A DNA stretch of 64,000 nucleotides from an uncultured Anaerolineales bacterium. Lineage in GTDB: Bacteria > Chloroflexota > Anaerolineae > Aggregatilineales > Aggregatilineaceae. Under the pieces are notes generated by a model, which ran no database searches, was not told the DNA's origin, and was given only the letters and a program-made list of their open reading frames with translations. Of this stretch, positions 46,554-54,540 are shown piece by piece. Position 1 is the stretch's first letter, and every line of letters begins with the position of its first letter. Location: contig CAKZOB010000060.1 of NCBI GenBank assembly GCA_937135955.1, positions 1 through 64,000 on the forward strand, in the 5' to 3' direction. The position numbers and the translations under genes are program-made.

Positions 46554-46955
46554 TCACTTGTAGCGCTTGATCTGCCGGTAATTGGGATTGCCCTGGATGT
46601 TTTGGATGCGCTGCTCGGCGTCTCGGACGTACCATTGAGTGACCATATTGCCATCCGGATCGACGTAAGAGATAGACGGGGCGAAGCCCAGGATTTCCTT
46701 GATGCCGAGCAACAGGGCATTGATGTCATCTGCCGGGCGGGTGATGAGGGTGAAGTAGTCACCTGGCACCCATTCAATGGCTACCGGTCTGCCGCGCCAC
46801 TCGCCTTCCATGCGGAAGGGAGGTTCGGCCCGCACGCAGTCGAGATAGAGCGAAGCGATGCGGTGATTCCAGAACGTGTGGTTGACGCGCTCTTCGATCA
46901 GATAGGGACGGTGTTCCGGTTCGCTGTAGAACCAGGTGCTCGCATTGGTCGCCAT
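46554..46955 (-). CDS. Unknown small protein
   Basis: 133 residues from ATG 46955, which has GGAGG 11 bases upstream; a TTG codon just ahead is possible. Mixed alpha/beta composition with many aromatics (STWFYSEPEHRPYLIEER, EWRGRPVAIEWVPGDYF). No signal peptide or membrane segment and no recognised family. Its position beside the coiled-coil gene is the only context. Confidence 0.65.
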   Translation of the reverse strand: MATNASTWFYSEPEHRPYLIEERVNHTFWNHRIASLYLDCVRAEPPFRMEGEWRGRPVAIEWVPGDYFTLITRPADDINALLLGIKEILGFAPSISYVDPDGNMVTQWYVRDAEQRIQNIQGNPNYRQIKRYK

Positions 46956-47044
46956 CAAGTGTATTTGCCTCCTGTCGGACTACGGACGCGGGCACAATCA
47001 TACACCAAACAGCGTACTCTGACGACCCTGTGGGGCATGGGCAG

Positions 47045-47173
47045 GCAGGGGGAGTGCATCAAACCGCTTGCCGCTTTACCTCACCCCCAGCCTCGCTACG
47101 CTCGGCGAGGCGCGCCAGCGCCGAGTGGGGTGAGGTCAACAATTGCGCTGGGCGGTTTTGATGCGATCGCCCC
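47045..47173. repeat. Dispersed inverted-repeat element, copy C (inverted)
   Basis: About 129 bp in opposite orientation to copies A and B. Both terminal repeats are present: GCAGGGGGAGTGCATCAAAC at one end and GGTTTTGATGCGATCGCCC at the other. The internal arms CTCACCCCCAGCCTCGCTAC and CGCCGAGTGGGGTGAGGTCA are present, but the segment found as AAGATCACACCTGAGC in copy A is missing. It takes up most of the 331-bp gap between 46955 and 47287. Confidence 0.85.
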
Positions 47174-47286
47174 GCTGTTGACACAATTTTTTTTGACACA
47201 CAGGCCCAAAGATGCGAACCTTGACGAGTGGCGGAGAGTATTTATGGTGTAACGATCGAACGTTTCAGTCTCGTTGGGGAAGTGTG

Positions 47287-47709
47287 ATGAGCGAGTACGC
47301 CTGGTTGGGGGTGATCGTCAGCTCGTTTGTTTCGACGCTGGCGTTGGCCTCTTATGTCGTCATGGCCTTGCCCTATTTCGACAACATGCCCTACCTTACA
47401 GATTTGCGCCATGACATGCGCAAGGCTGTCCTGGCCGGGTTGATCGCCTTCGCCGTCTTTTTTGTTATTTTCTATCTGGGTGCCCTTTACCTGGACGAAA
47501 GCACCAGCGGCCCGCTGCTGCTGATGTCCGCCTTCGTTATCGGCCTGCCTCTCAGTCTGTTGCTTGGCTCAGAGACCTGGGATCGTTACAATGCGCGTGG
47601 CATGAACACCGTCCCTGGGTTACAGGCGGTGGTGGTAGCTACAGGCATCGGCCTCGCGGAAATCGTCGCCTTCACCCTTGCTTTCATTGGCTTTCTGCAA
47701 TTGACCTAG
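47287..47709 (+). CDS. Unknown four-helix membrane protein
   Basis: 140 residues from ATG 47287 with GGGGAAG upstream. Hydrophobic segments at about 5-28, 45-68, 75-97 and 115-138. A short charged loop (DNMPYLTDLRHDMRK) follows the first helix. No recognised family. It is convergent with the tail-tube-like gene, 18 bp apart. Confidence 0.65.
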   Translation: MSEYAWLGVIVSSFVSTLALASYVVMALPYFDNMPYLTDLRHDMRKAVLAGLIAFAVFFVIFYLGALYLDESTSGPLLLMSAFVIGLPLSLLLGSETWDRYNARGMNTVPGLQAVVVATGIGLAEIVAFTLAFIGFLQLT

Positions 47710-47727
47710 GCGCTCTGGCCGCTGCGG

Positions 47728-48195
47728 CTATTCTCCAGGCCAGAGCACGGTGATTCCCCCATGTTGCAGGGTGAATCGCTCTTCGACCAGTTGGTCACTG
47801 CCCGAATCGAAATCTGAATAGGAAATTTCGCTGATCCAGGCGTTGCGCAGTACCCAGCGCCGTGTTTCGCGCCCTTCGTCCAGGGCGACAATATGCACCT
47901 CGCGCATGACCTTGCCGGTGGGGTTCGCCAGAGTGTCGCGTACCCAGCGGTTGAAAGGCAGGTTCGGGTCGCGCTGCACCATCTTGGCAATGACGACCGG
48001 TTTGTTGGTCAATGAGGAAGGGAGGGGAATCAGGCCCCAAAAGGTCTTGAGCGGCTGAATGCTGTATGGGGTTAACCCTCTGACGCTGAACACTCCGGAT
48101 ACCAGGACGCCGTCCAGCCACACCTGGAACTCGTTAGCTGCCAGGCTATCGAGCGCGTGCAAGGCAATGTGGTGTGCAGGGGACACTGTAGCCAT
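47728..48195 (-). CDS. Orphan phage-tail-tube-like protein (T4 gp19 / PF06841 type)
   Basis: 155 residues, the usual length for gp19-type tube proteins. The order of features fits: NEFQVWLDGVLVSGVFSVRG at the start, then TNKPVVIAKMVQ, NRWVRDTLANPTGK, REVHIVALDEG, RETRRWVLRNAWISEISY and the closing LVEERFTLQHGGI. In contractile injection systems this protein forms the inner tube. No sheath, baseplate, spike or AAA+ gene is in the window, so this is an isolated copy or part of a split locus. AAGGAG and a TTGGCG-N16-TATACT promoter lie upstream, so it is probably expressed. Confidence 0.75.
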   Translation of the reverse strand: MATVSPAHHIALHALDSLAANEFQVWLDGVLVSGVFSVRGLTPYSIQPLKTFWGLIPLPSSLTNKPVVIAKMVQRDPNLPFNRWVRDTLANPTGKVMREVHIVALDEGRETRRWVLRNAWISEISYSDFDSGSDQLVEERFTLQHGGITVLWPGE

Positions 48196-48230
48196 GGTCT
48201 TTGCTCCTTAGTACCTTGTTGTCTGCGACC

Positions 48231-48258
48231 AGTATACAGCAGACATACAGTTCGCCAA
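48231..48258 (-). promoter_or_regulatory. Promoter of the tail-tube-like gene
   Basis: Minus-strand TTGGCG, 16-bp spacer, TATACT, 36 bp before the ATG. Confidence 0.6.
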
Positions 48259-48325
48259 ATGACGCGGGCGACCGAGAGCGAGGCGTCACAGGGAGCAGGC
48301 GCTCAGCGACCGTGGGGCAGGCGCG

Positions 48326-48354
48326 TTGTAAGGGTATGGCAACGGTTGTACAAT
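48326..48354 (+). promoter_or_regulatory. Promoter of the repeat lipoprotein gene
   Basis: TTGTAA, 17-bp spacer, TACAAT, 67 bp before the ATG at 48421. It excludes the longer in-frame extension to 48157. Confidence 0.65.
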
Positions 48355-48420
48355 CGGGCACATAATGGGGGTATAGCTGATGTCCCCGTTTTGCCTGTTG
48401 TTGAGGAAAGGGTTGGGGAG

Positions 48421-51400
48421 ATGCGCAATGTGACAGTTCGCCTGCTGTTCTTATTGGTGATGGTGGTCGTTCTCGGCTCGGCATGCAGCCTGAGCACTGG
48501 CGACAGAGAAGGGCCAGAGTCAGGGGGGCAGCCAACCGCGCCACCGACCATCACCCCACCATTCACGCGGACACCGATCCCGACTTTCACTCCCTTCCCC
48601 ACGTTCACGCCGGGTGGCGGGGTGTTCATTCAGCCTACGGCTACGCGCATTGTGCTAGCCCCTACCTTCACGCCATTCGTGCCCGTGTTCACCTGGACAC
48701 CTCTGGCGACGGCACTGCCCTATGACGTGCGCATCTCTTATCCAGTGGACGGCAGTCAGGTGGCGGGCTATATCACAGTGGTGGGTAGCGCCAGCCATCC
48801 GCGCTTCCTGCAATATGCGCTGGAGTGGGGACCCGATCCCAACCCTGGCAATCTGTGGTATCCGCTGATGAGTCCGCGCAATCAGAGCGTGCTCAACGGC
48901 GGCCTGGGGGCGTGGAACACGACGGCGATTCCTGATGGAGTCTATCAACTGCGGCTGCATGTCTGGTTGAACGACGGCACAGAAACGTTCGACATCGCGA
49001 CGGGCGTGCGCATCTCCAACCGAGCGCCAACAGCGGTACCCTCGCTGACTCCCACACCACGCCCCAACCGCGCGCCGGTCATTGACCCGATTGCCAGCCA
49101 GGAGGTGAACGCCGGAGCTTCGCTCGACATCACCGTGCGAGCTACCGATCCGGATGGCGATGTGGTCAATCTCTTTGTGGCGTCGAGCAATCCGTCGGTG
49201 GCCGGAGTACAGGTCATCAGCGCCACGCAGATTCGCGTGACCGGTGTCACAGCAGGCACGGCGACCATCTCTGTGACCGGTAACGACAACCGCGGCGGAT
49301 TGACGACGACGGCTTTCATTGTGACCGTGCGGGGTCTGAACCGCGCGCCGACTCTCAGCCCGATCCTGGAGCAGCGTGTTGAGGTAGGGCGCACTGCCGA
49401 CGTGACCATTTCGGCCTCCGATCCGGATGGCGATCCGCTGACGGTGCAGGCGGACTCCGATAACACGGGCATTGTCTTGGCGACCGTGCTCGGCCCGACG
49501 GCTGTGCGCCTGACCGGTGTGGCCGAAGGGACAGCCAATGTGACAGTTACGGTCAACGATGGCAAGGGCGGCGTCATCCGCACCACGTTCATGGTGCGTG
49601 TAGGCCGGCCCAATCTGGCCCCGATCGTGGGCACGATCCCGGCGCAAACGTTGGCCGTGGGCGATACGGTGAATGTGTCCTACGTTGCCAGCGATCCGGA
49701 CGGCGATCCCATGACGCAAACAGCTACCTCGGATACACCGGGGGTCGTGACTGCGGCGGTCAGCACGCCGGGCACCATTCGCCTGACGGCAGTGGCCGCT
49801 GGCTCGGCCACGGTGACATTGTCGCTCGATGATGGTCGCAATCCACCTACCATTACCACTTTCCCGGTGACGGTGGTAGTGGGCAACGTCGCGCCGACGA
49901 TCAACCCCATTGCTCCGCAAACAATGAGCGTGGGCGAAACGCGCGATGTGGCCTTTGTGGCTGTCGATCCAGAGGGCGATCCGCTCAGTCAGAATGTGAG
50001 TTCGGACAACACAGGTGTGGTCACGGCGAGCATCAGCGCGCCCGGCACGATCCGGCTGAATGCGGTCGGGGCGGGCACAGCTACGGTCACGCTGACAGTG
50101 AACGATGGGCACAATCCGGCGGTCAGTGCGGCGTTCACTGTGTCGGTAACGGCCATCAACCTGCCGCCTGCCGTTGAAACGATCTTCCCGCAAACCCTGG
50201 GCGTGGGCGATACGCTCGACGTGCCTTACACAGCGGTTGATCCCGACGGCGACGCGCTCTCTGTCTCGGTGAGCGTGGACAATCCGGCGGTGGTCAGCGC
50301 CAGCCTGGGTGCTGCTAACGTAGTCACCCTGACTGGCCTGGGCGCTGGTTCGGCCACAGTCACACTCTCGGTGGAGGATGGCACGAATCCGCCGGTGACC
50401 ATGCCTTTCACGGTCACGGTGGTGGCCAATGGGCCGCCCATTGTTGCCCCGATTGCGGGTCAGACGCTGAGTATGGGAGAGGCGCGCGATGTGCCCTACG
50501 TGGCCAGCGATCCCGAAGGCGACCCGTTGACGGCGACGGTGAGCGTGGACAACCCGGCGGTGGTGGCGGCGGTGAACGTGCCGGGCACGATCACGCTGAG
50601 CGCTCTCGGCGCGGGCACGGCGACGGTGACGCTATCGGTGAGCGATGGGGTCAACGCGCCGGTCAGCGCCGCCTTCACGGTGACGGTCAGCGCGCCCAAC
50701 GCCAGTCCGGTTTTCGCGGCTTTGACGGACCAGGCTCTCAACGTCGGGGAAAGCCGCGCGGTGCCAGTGTCTGTCTCCGATCCAGATGGCGATCCAGTGA
50801 GCCTATCCGCAGCGTCGGACAACCCTGGCGTGGCGACGGCTGTAGCGAGTGGGCCGGCAGAGGTGGTGATCACTGGCATCACGCCGGGCACGGCGACCGT
50901 GTTGTTGGATGCTAACGATGGGCGCGGTGGGTTTGCTTCGGCCAGCTTCGCGGTCACGGTGACTGGCGTGAACAACGCGCCGATCATCCAGCCCATCGGC
51001 GATCAGTCGCTCTCGGTGGGTGAACAGATCGCAATCGCTGTGTCTATCAGCGATCTGGATGGCGACCCGCTGGTAGTTTCGGCCATTGCGCAGAATCCTG
51101 CGGTGGTGTTTGTCGAAGTGATTGGCACGACGACGATCAATCTGCAGGGGCAGGCAGCGGGCGTTACCACAGTTGAGGTCTATGCGGACGACGGGCAGGG
51201 CGGCGTCACCACGGCGAGCTTCGCGGTGACGGTCTCCAGTGTGCAACCGTCCTTTGACCTGATGGCCTATCCGGTGGTGCCGCAACTCTCGCCGAGCAGT
51301 GCGCGCATGTTGAGTCAGCTCTACAGCAGCGCGGTGATCAACTTCGGCACGCAGGGCGGCGTGTTCGCCAAGGTGGGCGACGACCCCATGGACAGCCCCA

Positions 51401-52050
51401 ACTTCATGGCTCCATTCGCCACGGGCACGTACAGCCTGGGCGGTGCCTATGCCGATCTGCAGGGCACGATCGACTTCTACGCGGCTACGCCCGTCCGTCC
51501 GGCGCTTGATCCAACCATCAACAGCTTCAATGTGAACAGTGAGGCAGCCGGGCCGGACTTCGGCGTGGACACGCTCGCTGAACCCGCGCCCGCAGGTGGC
51601 CCGTGCGATGCGGTCGGAGGTGGCTCGCGGCTGGCGTGCGAGTATCAGCTATCGCGGCCCAGCATCGCCCTGATCAGCTTTAGCGCGGCGAACGTCGTTT
51701 ACCTGCCGCCAGAGCAGTTCCGCAGCGAGTTACAGACGCTGGTCTTTGAGAGCATGAGCAACTACGGCGTGATCCCGGTACTGGCTACCATCCCGGCGGG
51801 CGGCGGGTATACCACTGAGCAGCTTGCCGAGTACAACCGGGCTATCGTCGAGGTGGCTGTGGAAGCTGAGGTGCCGCTGTGGAACCTGTGGCGGGCCATG
51901 CAGGAGCGCGGGGTGAGCGACCCCTTCAGCGTTGCACCCGAAGGCCCGGCGGTGTTCAGTGACGCGGCGCTGACCTACGGCTACAATGTGCGCAACCTGA
52001 CCGCCCTGCAGACGCTCAAGGCAGTGCGCGAGGCGGTAGGGATCAACTGA
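48421..52050 (+). CDS. Large lipoprotein: eight ~91-residue repeats and SGNH-like C-terminus
   Basis: 1209 residues. An N-terminal hydrophobic stretch ends in LGSAC (C22), a slightly non-standard lipobox. A Thr/Pro-rich stalk (about 30-100) precedes a beta domain with SYPVDGSQVAGYITVVGSAS. Eight tandem beta-sandwich repeats (residues about 216-940) each begin N-x-x-P and contain DPDGDP-type calcium-like loops. The C-terminal 260 residues resemble the SGNH/GDSL hydrolase-like domain of other Chloroflexota surface proteins. The nucleophile box reads VGDDP (986-989 region) where GDS is expected, so it may be inactive. Probably a surface or adhesin-like protein. Possible partners are not obvious. 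Confidence 0.85.
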   Translation: MRNVTVRLLFLLVMVVVLGSACSLSTGDREGPESGGQPTAPPTITPPFTRTPIPTFTPFPTFTPGGGVFIQPTATRIVLAPTFTPFVPVFTWTPLATALPYDVRISYPVDGSQVAGYITVVGSASHPRFLQYALEWGPDPNPGNLWYPLMSPRNQSVLNGGLGAWNTTAIPDGVYQLRLHVWLNDGTETFDIATGVRISNRAPTAVPSLTPTPRPNRAPVIDPIASQEVNAGASLDITVRATDPDGDVVNLFVASSNPSVAGVQVISATQIRVTGVTAGTATISVTGNDNRGGLTTTAFIVTVRGLNRAPTLSPILEQRVEVGRTADVTISASDPDGDPLTVQADSDNTGIVLATVLGPTAVRLTGVAEGTANVTVTVNDGKGGVIRTTFMVRVGRPNLAPIVGTIPAQTLAVGDTVNVSYVASDPDGDPMTQTATSDTPGVVTAAVSTPGTIRLTAVAAGSATVTLSLDDGRNPPTITTFPVTVVVGNVAPTINPIAPQTMSVGETRDVAFVAVDPEGDPLSQNVSSDNTGVVTASISAPGTIRLNAVGAGTATVTLTVNDGHNPAVSAAFTVSVTAINLPPAVETIFPQTLGVGDTLDVPYTAVDPDGDALSVSVSVDNPAVVSASLGAANVVTLTGLGAGSATVTLSVEDGTNPPVTMPFTVTVVANGPPIVAPIAGQTLSMGEARDVPYVASDPEGDPLTATVSVDNPAVVAAVNVPGTITLSALGAGTATVTLSVSDGVNAPVSAAFTVTVSAPNASPVFAALTDQALNVGESRAVPVSVSDPDGDPVSLSAASDNPGVATAVASGPAEVVITGITPGTATVLLDANDGRGGFASASFAVTVTGVNNAPIIQPIGDQSLSVGEQIAIAVSISDLDGDPLVVSAIAQNPAVVFVEVIGTTTINLQGQAAGVTTVEVYADDGQGGVTTASFAVTVSSVQPSFDLMAYPVVPQLSPSSARMLSQLYSSAVINFGTQGGVFAKVGDDPMDSPNFMAPFATGTYSLGGAYADLQGTIDFYAATPVRPALDPTINSFNVNSEAAGPDFGVDTLAEPAPAGGPCDAVGGGSRLACEYQLSRPSIALISFSAANVVYLPPEQFRSELQTLVFESMSNYGVIPVLATIPAGGGYTTEQLAEYNRAIVEVAVEAEVPLWNLWRAMQERGVSDPFSVAPEGPAVFSDAALTYGYNVRNLTALQTLKAVREAVGIN
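49066..51240 (+). repeat. In-frame tandem repeat array, eight units
   Basis: Units start at 49066, 49339, 49612, 49885, 50158, 50428, 50698 and 50971. Spacing is 273 bp, except two of 270 bp. Each unit carries NxxP, a GxxxDVxxxxxDPDGDPL core and a VTVNDG-like stretch. Units 4-6 are the most alike. Units 1 and 8 are the most diverged, as expected for internal expansion. Confidence 0.9.
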
Positions 52051-52073
52051 ACTCTGGCCGTTCCTGACTGAAG

Positions 52074-52112
52074 CCACCTCCCGCCCGGTTTGTACAGACC
52101 AGCGGGGGGTGG
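52074..52112. terminator. Terminator-like hairpin
   Basis: CCACCTCCCGC faces GCGGGGGGTGG with one mismatch and a 17-base loop, followed by TATGTTTTG. It lies between the lipoprotein gene and the convergent unknown gene. Confidence 0.5.
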
Positions 52113-52123
52113 TTATGTTTTGC

Positions 52124-52786
52124 TCAGCGCTCGGCGTCGGGCAGGGTGATATGGGGAAGTGTATCGTCGTCGCTGGGCATTTCTGGCAGGCTCATCTCGC
52201 GCGTCTTATCTGCCAGGGGATCGACGTCGGTCCAGTTGGGCAGCAACCGCCAGTAGAGTGGCCCCTCAGTATGAGGCAGCGGCTTGAAAGGCAGCGGGCG
52301 TGCCTGCAGCGCCGACAGGTCAGTGGGGCGTCCGCTGGTAGAGCGGCGGAAATAGTAGTAGCGGTAAATGTGCGCCCCATCAGTCGCCGCAAAGGCTGGT
52401 TCGTGACTTTGCAGGCGCACATAGGCCCCCGCGCTGGCGATCAGGGCTACGTCCAGCAAAGCGGCATCCAACGCCAGCGCCTCAGTGGGGAAAATGAAGC
52501 ACAAAGGTTGATCGTCGCGCATGAGTTCGCGCCGCGACTTGTAGGCGGGCAAGACCCGTCCGCGGCGCACTAGTGGCAGACGGCGGCTCAACAGAGAACC
52601 AGGTACGAGGGCCACGTCAGTTGCTTCTGACTTGCGCCACTCGCGGGCTTTGTGATAGCCGCCAGTGCCTGTTTCCACGACCTGATAGAGCCGGTTGTTC
52701 GCCCAGAAGAGCGTGCCTGCTGGCAAGCGCGCCGTGTCAACCTCTGGGAGACTTTCCAGATAGCGCCAGGTTGTTTGATCCACCAC
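52124..52786 (-). CDS. Unknown soluble protein
   Basis: 220 residues from a GTG start with GGGTGG upstream. Beta-rich N-terminal half (LPAGTLFWANNRLYQVVETG), then SLLSRRLPLVRRGRVL and a central helix rich in Ala and Leu. The tail is acidic and proline-rich. No signal, membrane segment or known motif. It is divergent from the propeller lipoprotein; the AT-rich 52787-52911 gap presumably holds both promoters. Confidence 0.65.
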   Translation of the reverse strand: MVDQTTWRYLESLPEVDTARLPAGTLFWANNRLYQVVETGTGGYHKAREWRKSEATDVALVPGSLLSRRLPLVRRGRVLPAYKSRRELMRDDQPLCFIFPTEALALDAALLDVALIASAGAYVRLQSHEPAFAATDGAHIYRYYYFRRSTSGRPTDLSALQARPLPFKPLPHTEGPLYWRLLPNWTDVDPLADKTREMSLPEMPSDDDTLPHITLPDAER

Positions 52787-52911
52787 TGTCCCACCCTGAT
52801 CTGGTCAAAGCATGGACTGCTGTATACCATAATCATACAACATTCTGGCGCTGTGAAAGTTGCGTGCGCAGGCACAGCCGGGCCTTTCGCCCACATCAGG
52901 GGAGTTAAGCG

Positions 52912-54540
52912 ATGCGAAAAGCGATCGGGTTGGCGCTGATGCTGATGCTGGTCGGCGTGCTGGTGGCTTGTGAGGATTCGGGGGCGGTTGGCAAAGGCGA
53001 CCTGACAATCGTTGTGGAGGTGGACGGCGAACGTCTGGTGTACCGTTACGACCGTCTGATTTCGGTGGGGCAGTTCTTGCAAGAGATTGGCGTCACCCTG
53101 GGGGAGTATGACGAGGTTAACCCCCTGCTGCAGACTCAGTTGCGCGACGGGATGACCATCACCGTCACCCGGGTGGTGCAACGCCAGGAATGCGAGAACG
53201 AAGAGATTCCCCCAGGGACTGAGCGGCAGTTCACGCAAAGCCTGCCTCCCAACGAAGAGCGTATCGAACAAACCGGCGAGCCGGGCATCCTGCAGGTGTG
53301 TTATCGCATCACCGAGAGGGAAGGCGTGGAGGCCAGCCGCGTCGAGATCAGCCGTATCGTCATCAAAGAGCCGCGCAACGAGATCATCTGGGTAGGCAAA
53401 GAACCGCCTCAGACGCTGGTGCCGATTGACGGCGCTCTGGCGTTCATTTCTAATGGTCAGGCCTGGATCATCGAGGGGAACACAGCCAATCTGAATCCAC
53501 TGACCGACGCGGCAGACCTGGACGGGCGTGTGTTCGATCTTTCCGCGGACGGGCGACGCCTGCTCTTCACCCGGCGCACAGCCGATCCCAGCGATCCGGA
53601 ATTTTCCAATGAACTATGGGCTATCCTTGACACAGCGGCACCGTTCCCCCGCGCGGTGCAACTGGTGCCGGAAGATGTGCGCTATGCGCAATGGATTTCT
53701 GGCCAGAACGGAGTGGCGCTCAGCTATTCCACGGCCAGCCCGGCCAACGAGGGGGCAGGCTGGCGCGCCTATAATGACCTGTACGTGATGCAGATTGATC
53801 CAGTCACTGGCGAGGCGCTCTCGCAGGGGTTTCGGGAGATCATCCCGGCCAATGCCCTGGGCATCTACGCCTACTGGGGGCGGCGCTTCGCCTGGTCACC
53901 GGACGGTGAGCACGTTGCCTGGGCCAATGCCGATGGTGTCGGCATAGTAGACCTGGAGAAAGGCGAGTTCGTGACCCTGCTCACTTTTCCCGAATACGCT
54001 CCGCTACTGGAGCGTTTTCAGGGAGGCGCGGTGTGGGTGCCGACGCTCTCCTGGTCGGACGACGGGCACCTGATCACCATCGTGCACGGCCCGCCCTATG
54101 CTGGCGAAGCGCCGCAGGACAGCATCATCTTCGATCTGGCTGTGCTCAATGTGGAGACCAATCTCCAGGTCAACCCCTTCGTGCCGCGGGCGGGCATCTG
54201 GGCCAGCCCGACTTACTCGCCGACTATCCAGGGGGTAGGGGGAGCGCCGGAGTACCTGATAGCGTATTTCAAAGCGCGCGAGCCGCTCAACAGCCCTGGG
54301 ACGCAATATGATCTGGTGGTGGTAGACCGCGATGGCAGCAACGCTCGCGTGGTATTCCCTGGCCCTGATCGCCCCGGTTTCCGCCCCGATCCGGAAGACG
54401 GCATCGCCTGGAGTCCGACTGGCCAGCAGATCGCTGTCGTCTACCAGGGCAATCTGTGGATCATTGACCTGAAGACCGAGCAATCCTATCAGCTTACCAG
54501 CGATGGGCAAGCTGGACGTCCGCGGTGGTCAAGGCAATGA
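52912..54540 (+). CDS. Lipoprotein: DUF348 + G5 + TolB-like propeller
   Basis: 542 residues. The signal peptide ends in LVAC with lipobox C20. Residues about 32-88 are a DUF348 ubiquitin-like domain (LVYRYDRLISVGQFLQEI), about 92-165 a G5-like domain, and about 170-540 a WD40-like beta propeller with repeated FAWSPDGEHVAWA- and IAWSPTGQQIAVVY-type blades. DUF348 and G5 are cell-wall-glycan-associated modules, so binding to surface glycan is plausible. The stop overlaps the next ATG by 4 bp. It is the first gene of a three-gene operon. Confidence 0.88.
   Translation: MRKAIGLALMLMLVGVLVACEDSGAVGKGDLTIVVEVDGERLVYRYDRLISVGQFLQEIGVTLGEYDEVNPLLQTQLRDGMTITVTRVVQRQECENEEIPPGTERQFTQSLPPNEERIEQTGEPGILQVCYRITEREGVEASRVEISRIVIKEPRNEIIWVGKEPPQTLVPIDGALAFISNGQAWIIEGNTANLNPLTDAADLDGRVFDLSADGRRLLFTRRTADPSDPEFSNELWAILDTAAPFPRAVQLVPEDVRYAQWISGQNGVALSYSTASPANEGAGWRAYNDLYVMQIDPVTGEALSQGFREIIPANALGIYAYWGRRFAWSPDGEHVAWANADGVGIVDLEKGEFVTLLTFPEYAPLLERFQGGAVWVPTLSWSDDGHLITIVHGPPYAGEAPQDSIIFDLAVLNVETNLQVNPFVPRAGIWASPTYSPTIQGVGGAPEYLIAYFKAREPLNSPGTQYDLVVVDRDGSNARVVFPGPDRPGFRPDPEDGIAWSPTGQQIAVVYQGNLWIIDLKTEQSYQLTSDGQAGRPRWSRQ

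Noticed and set aside
47728-48195. Prophage or complete contractile injection system
   Set aside because: Only one tube-like gene was recognised; no integrase, capsid, sheath, baseplate or spike gene was seen.
48655-50193. 512-codon minus-strand frame opposite the repeat lipoprotein
   Set aside because: It mirrors the repeat units in an Arg/His-rich frame, has no ribosome site, and the plus-strand protein has a lipobox and conserved repeats.
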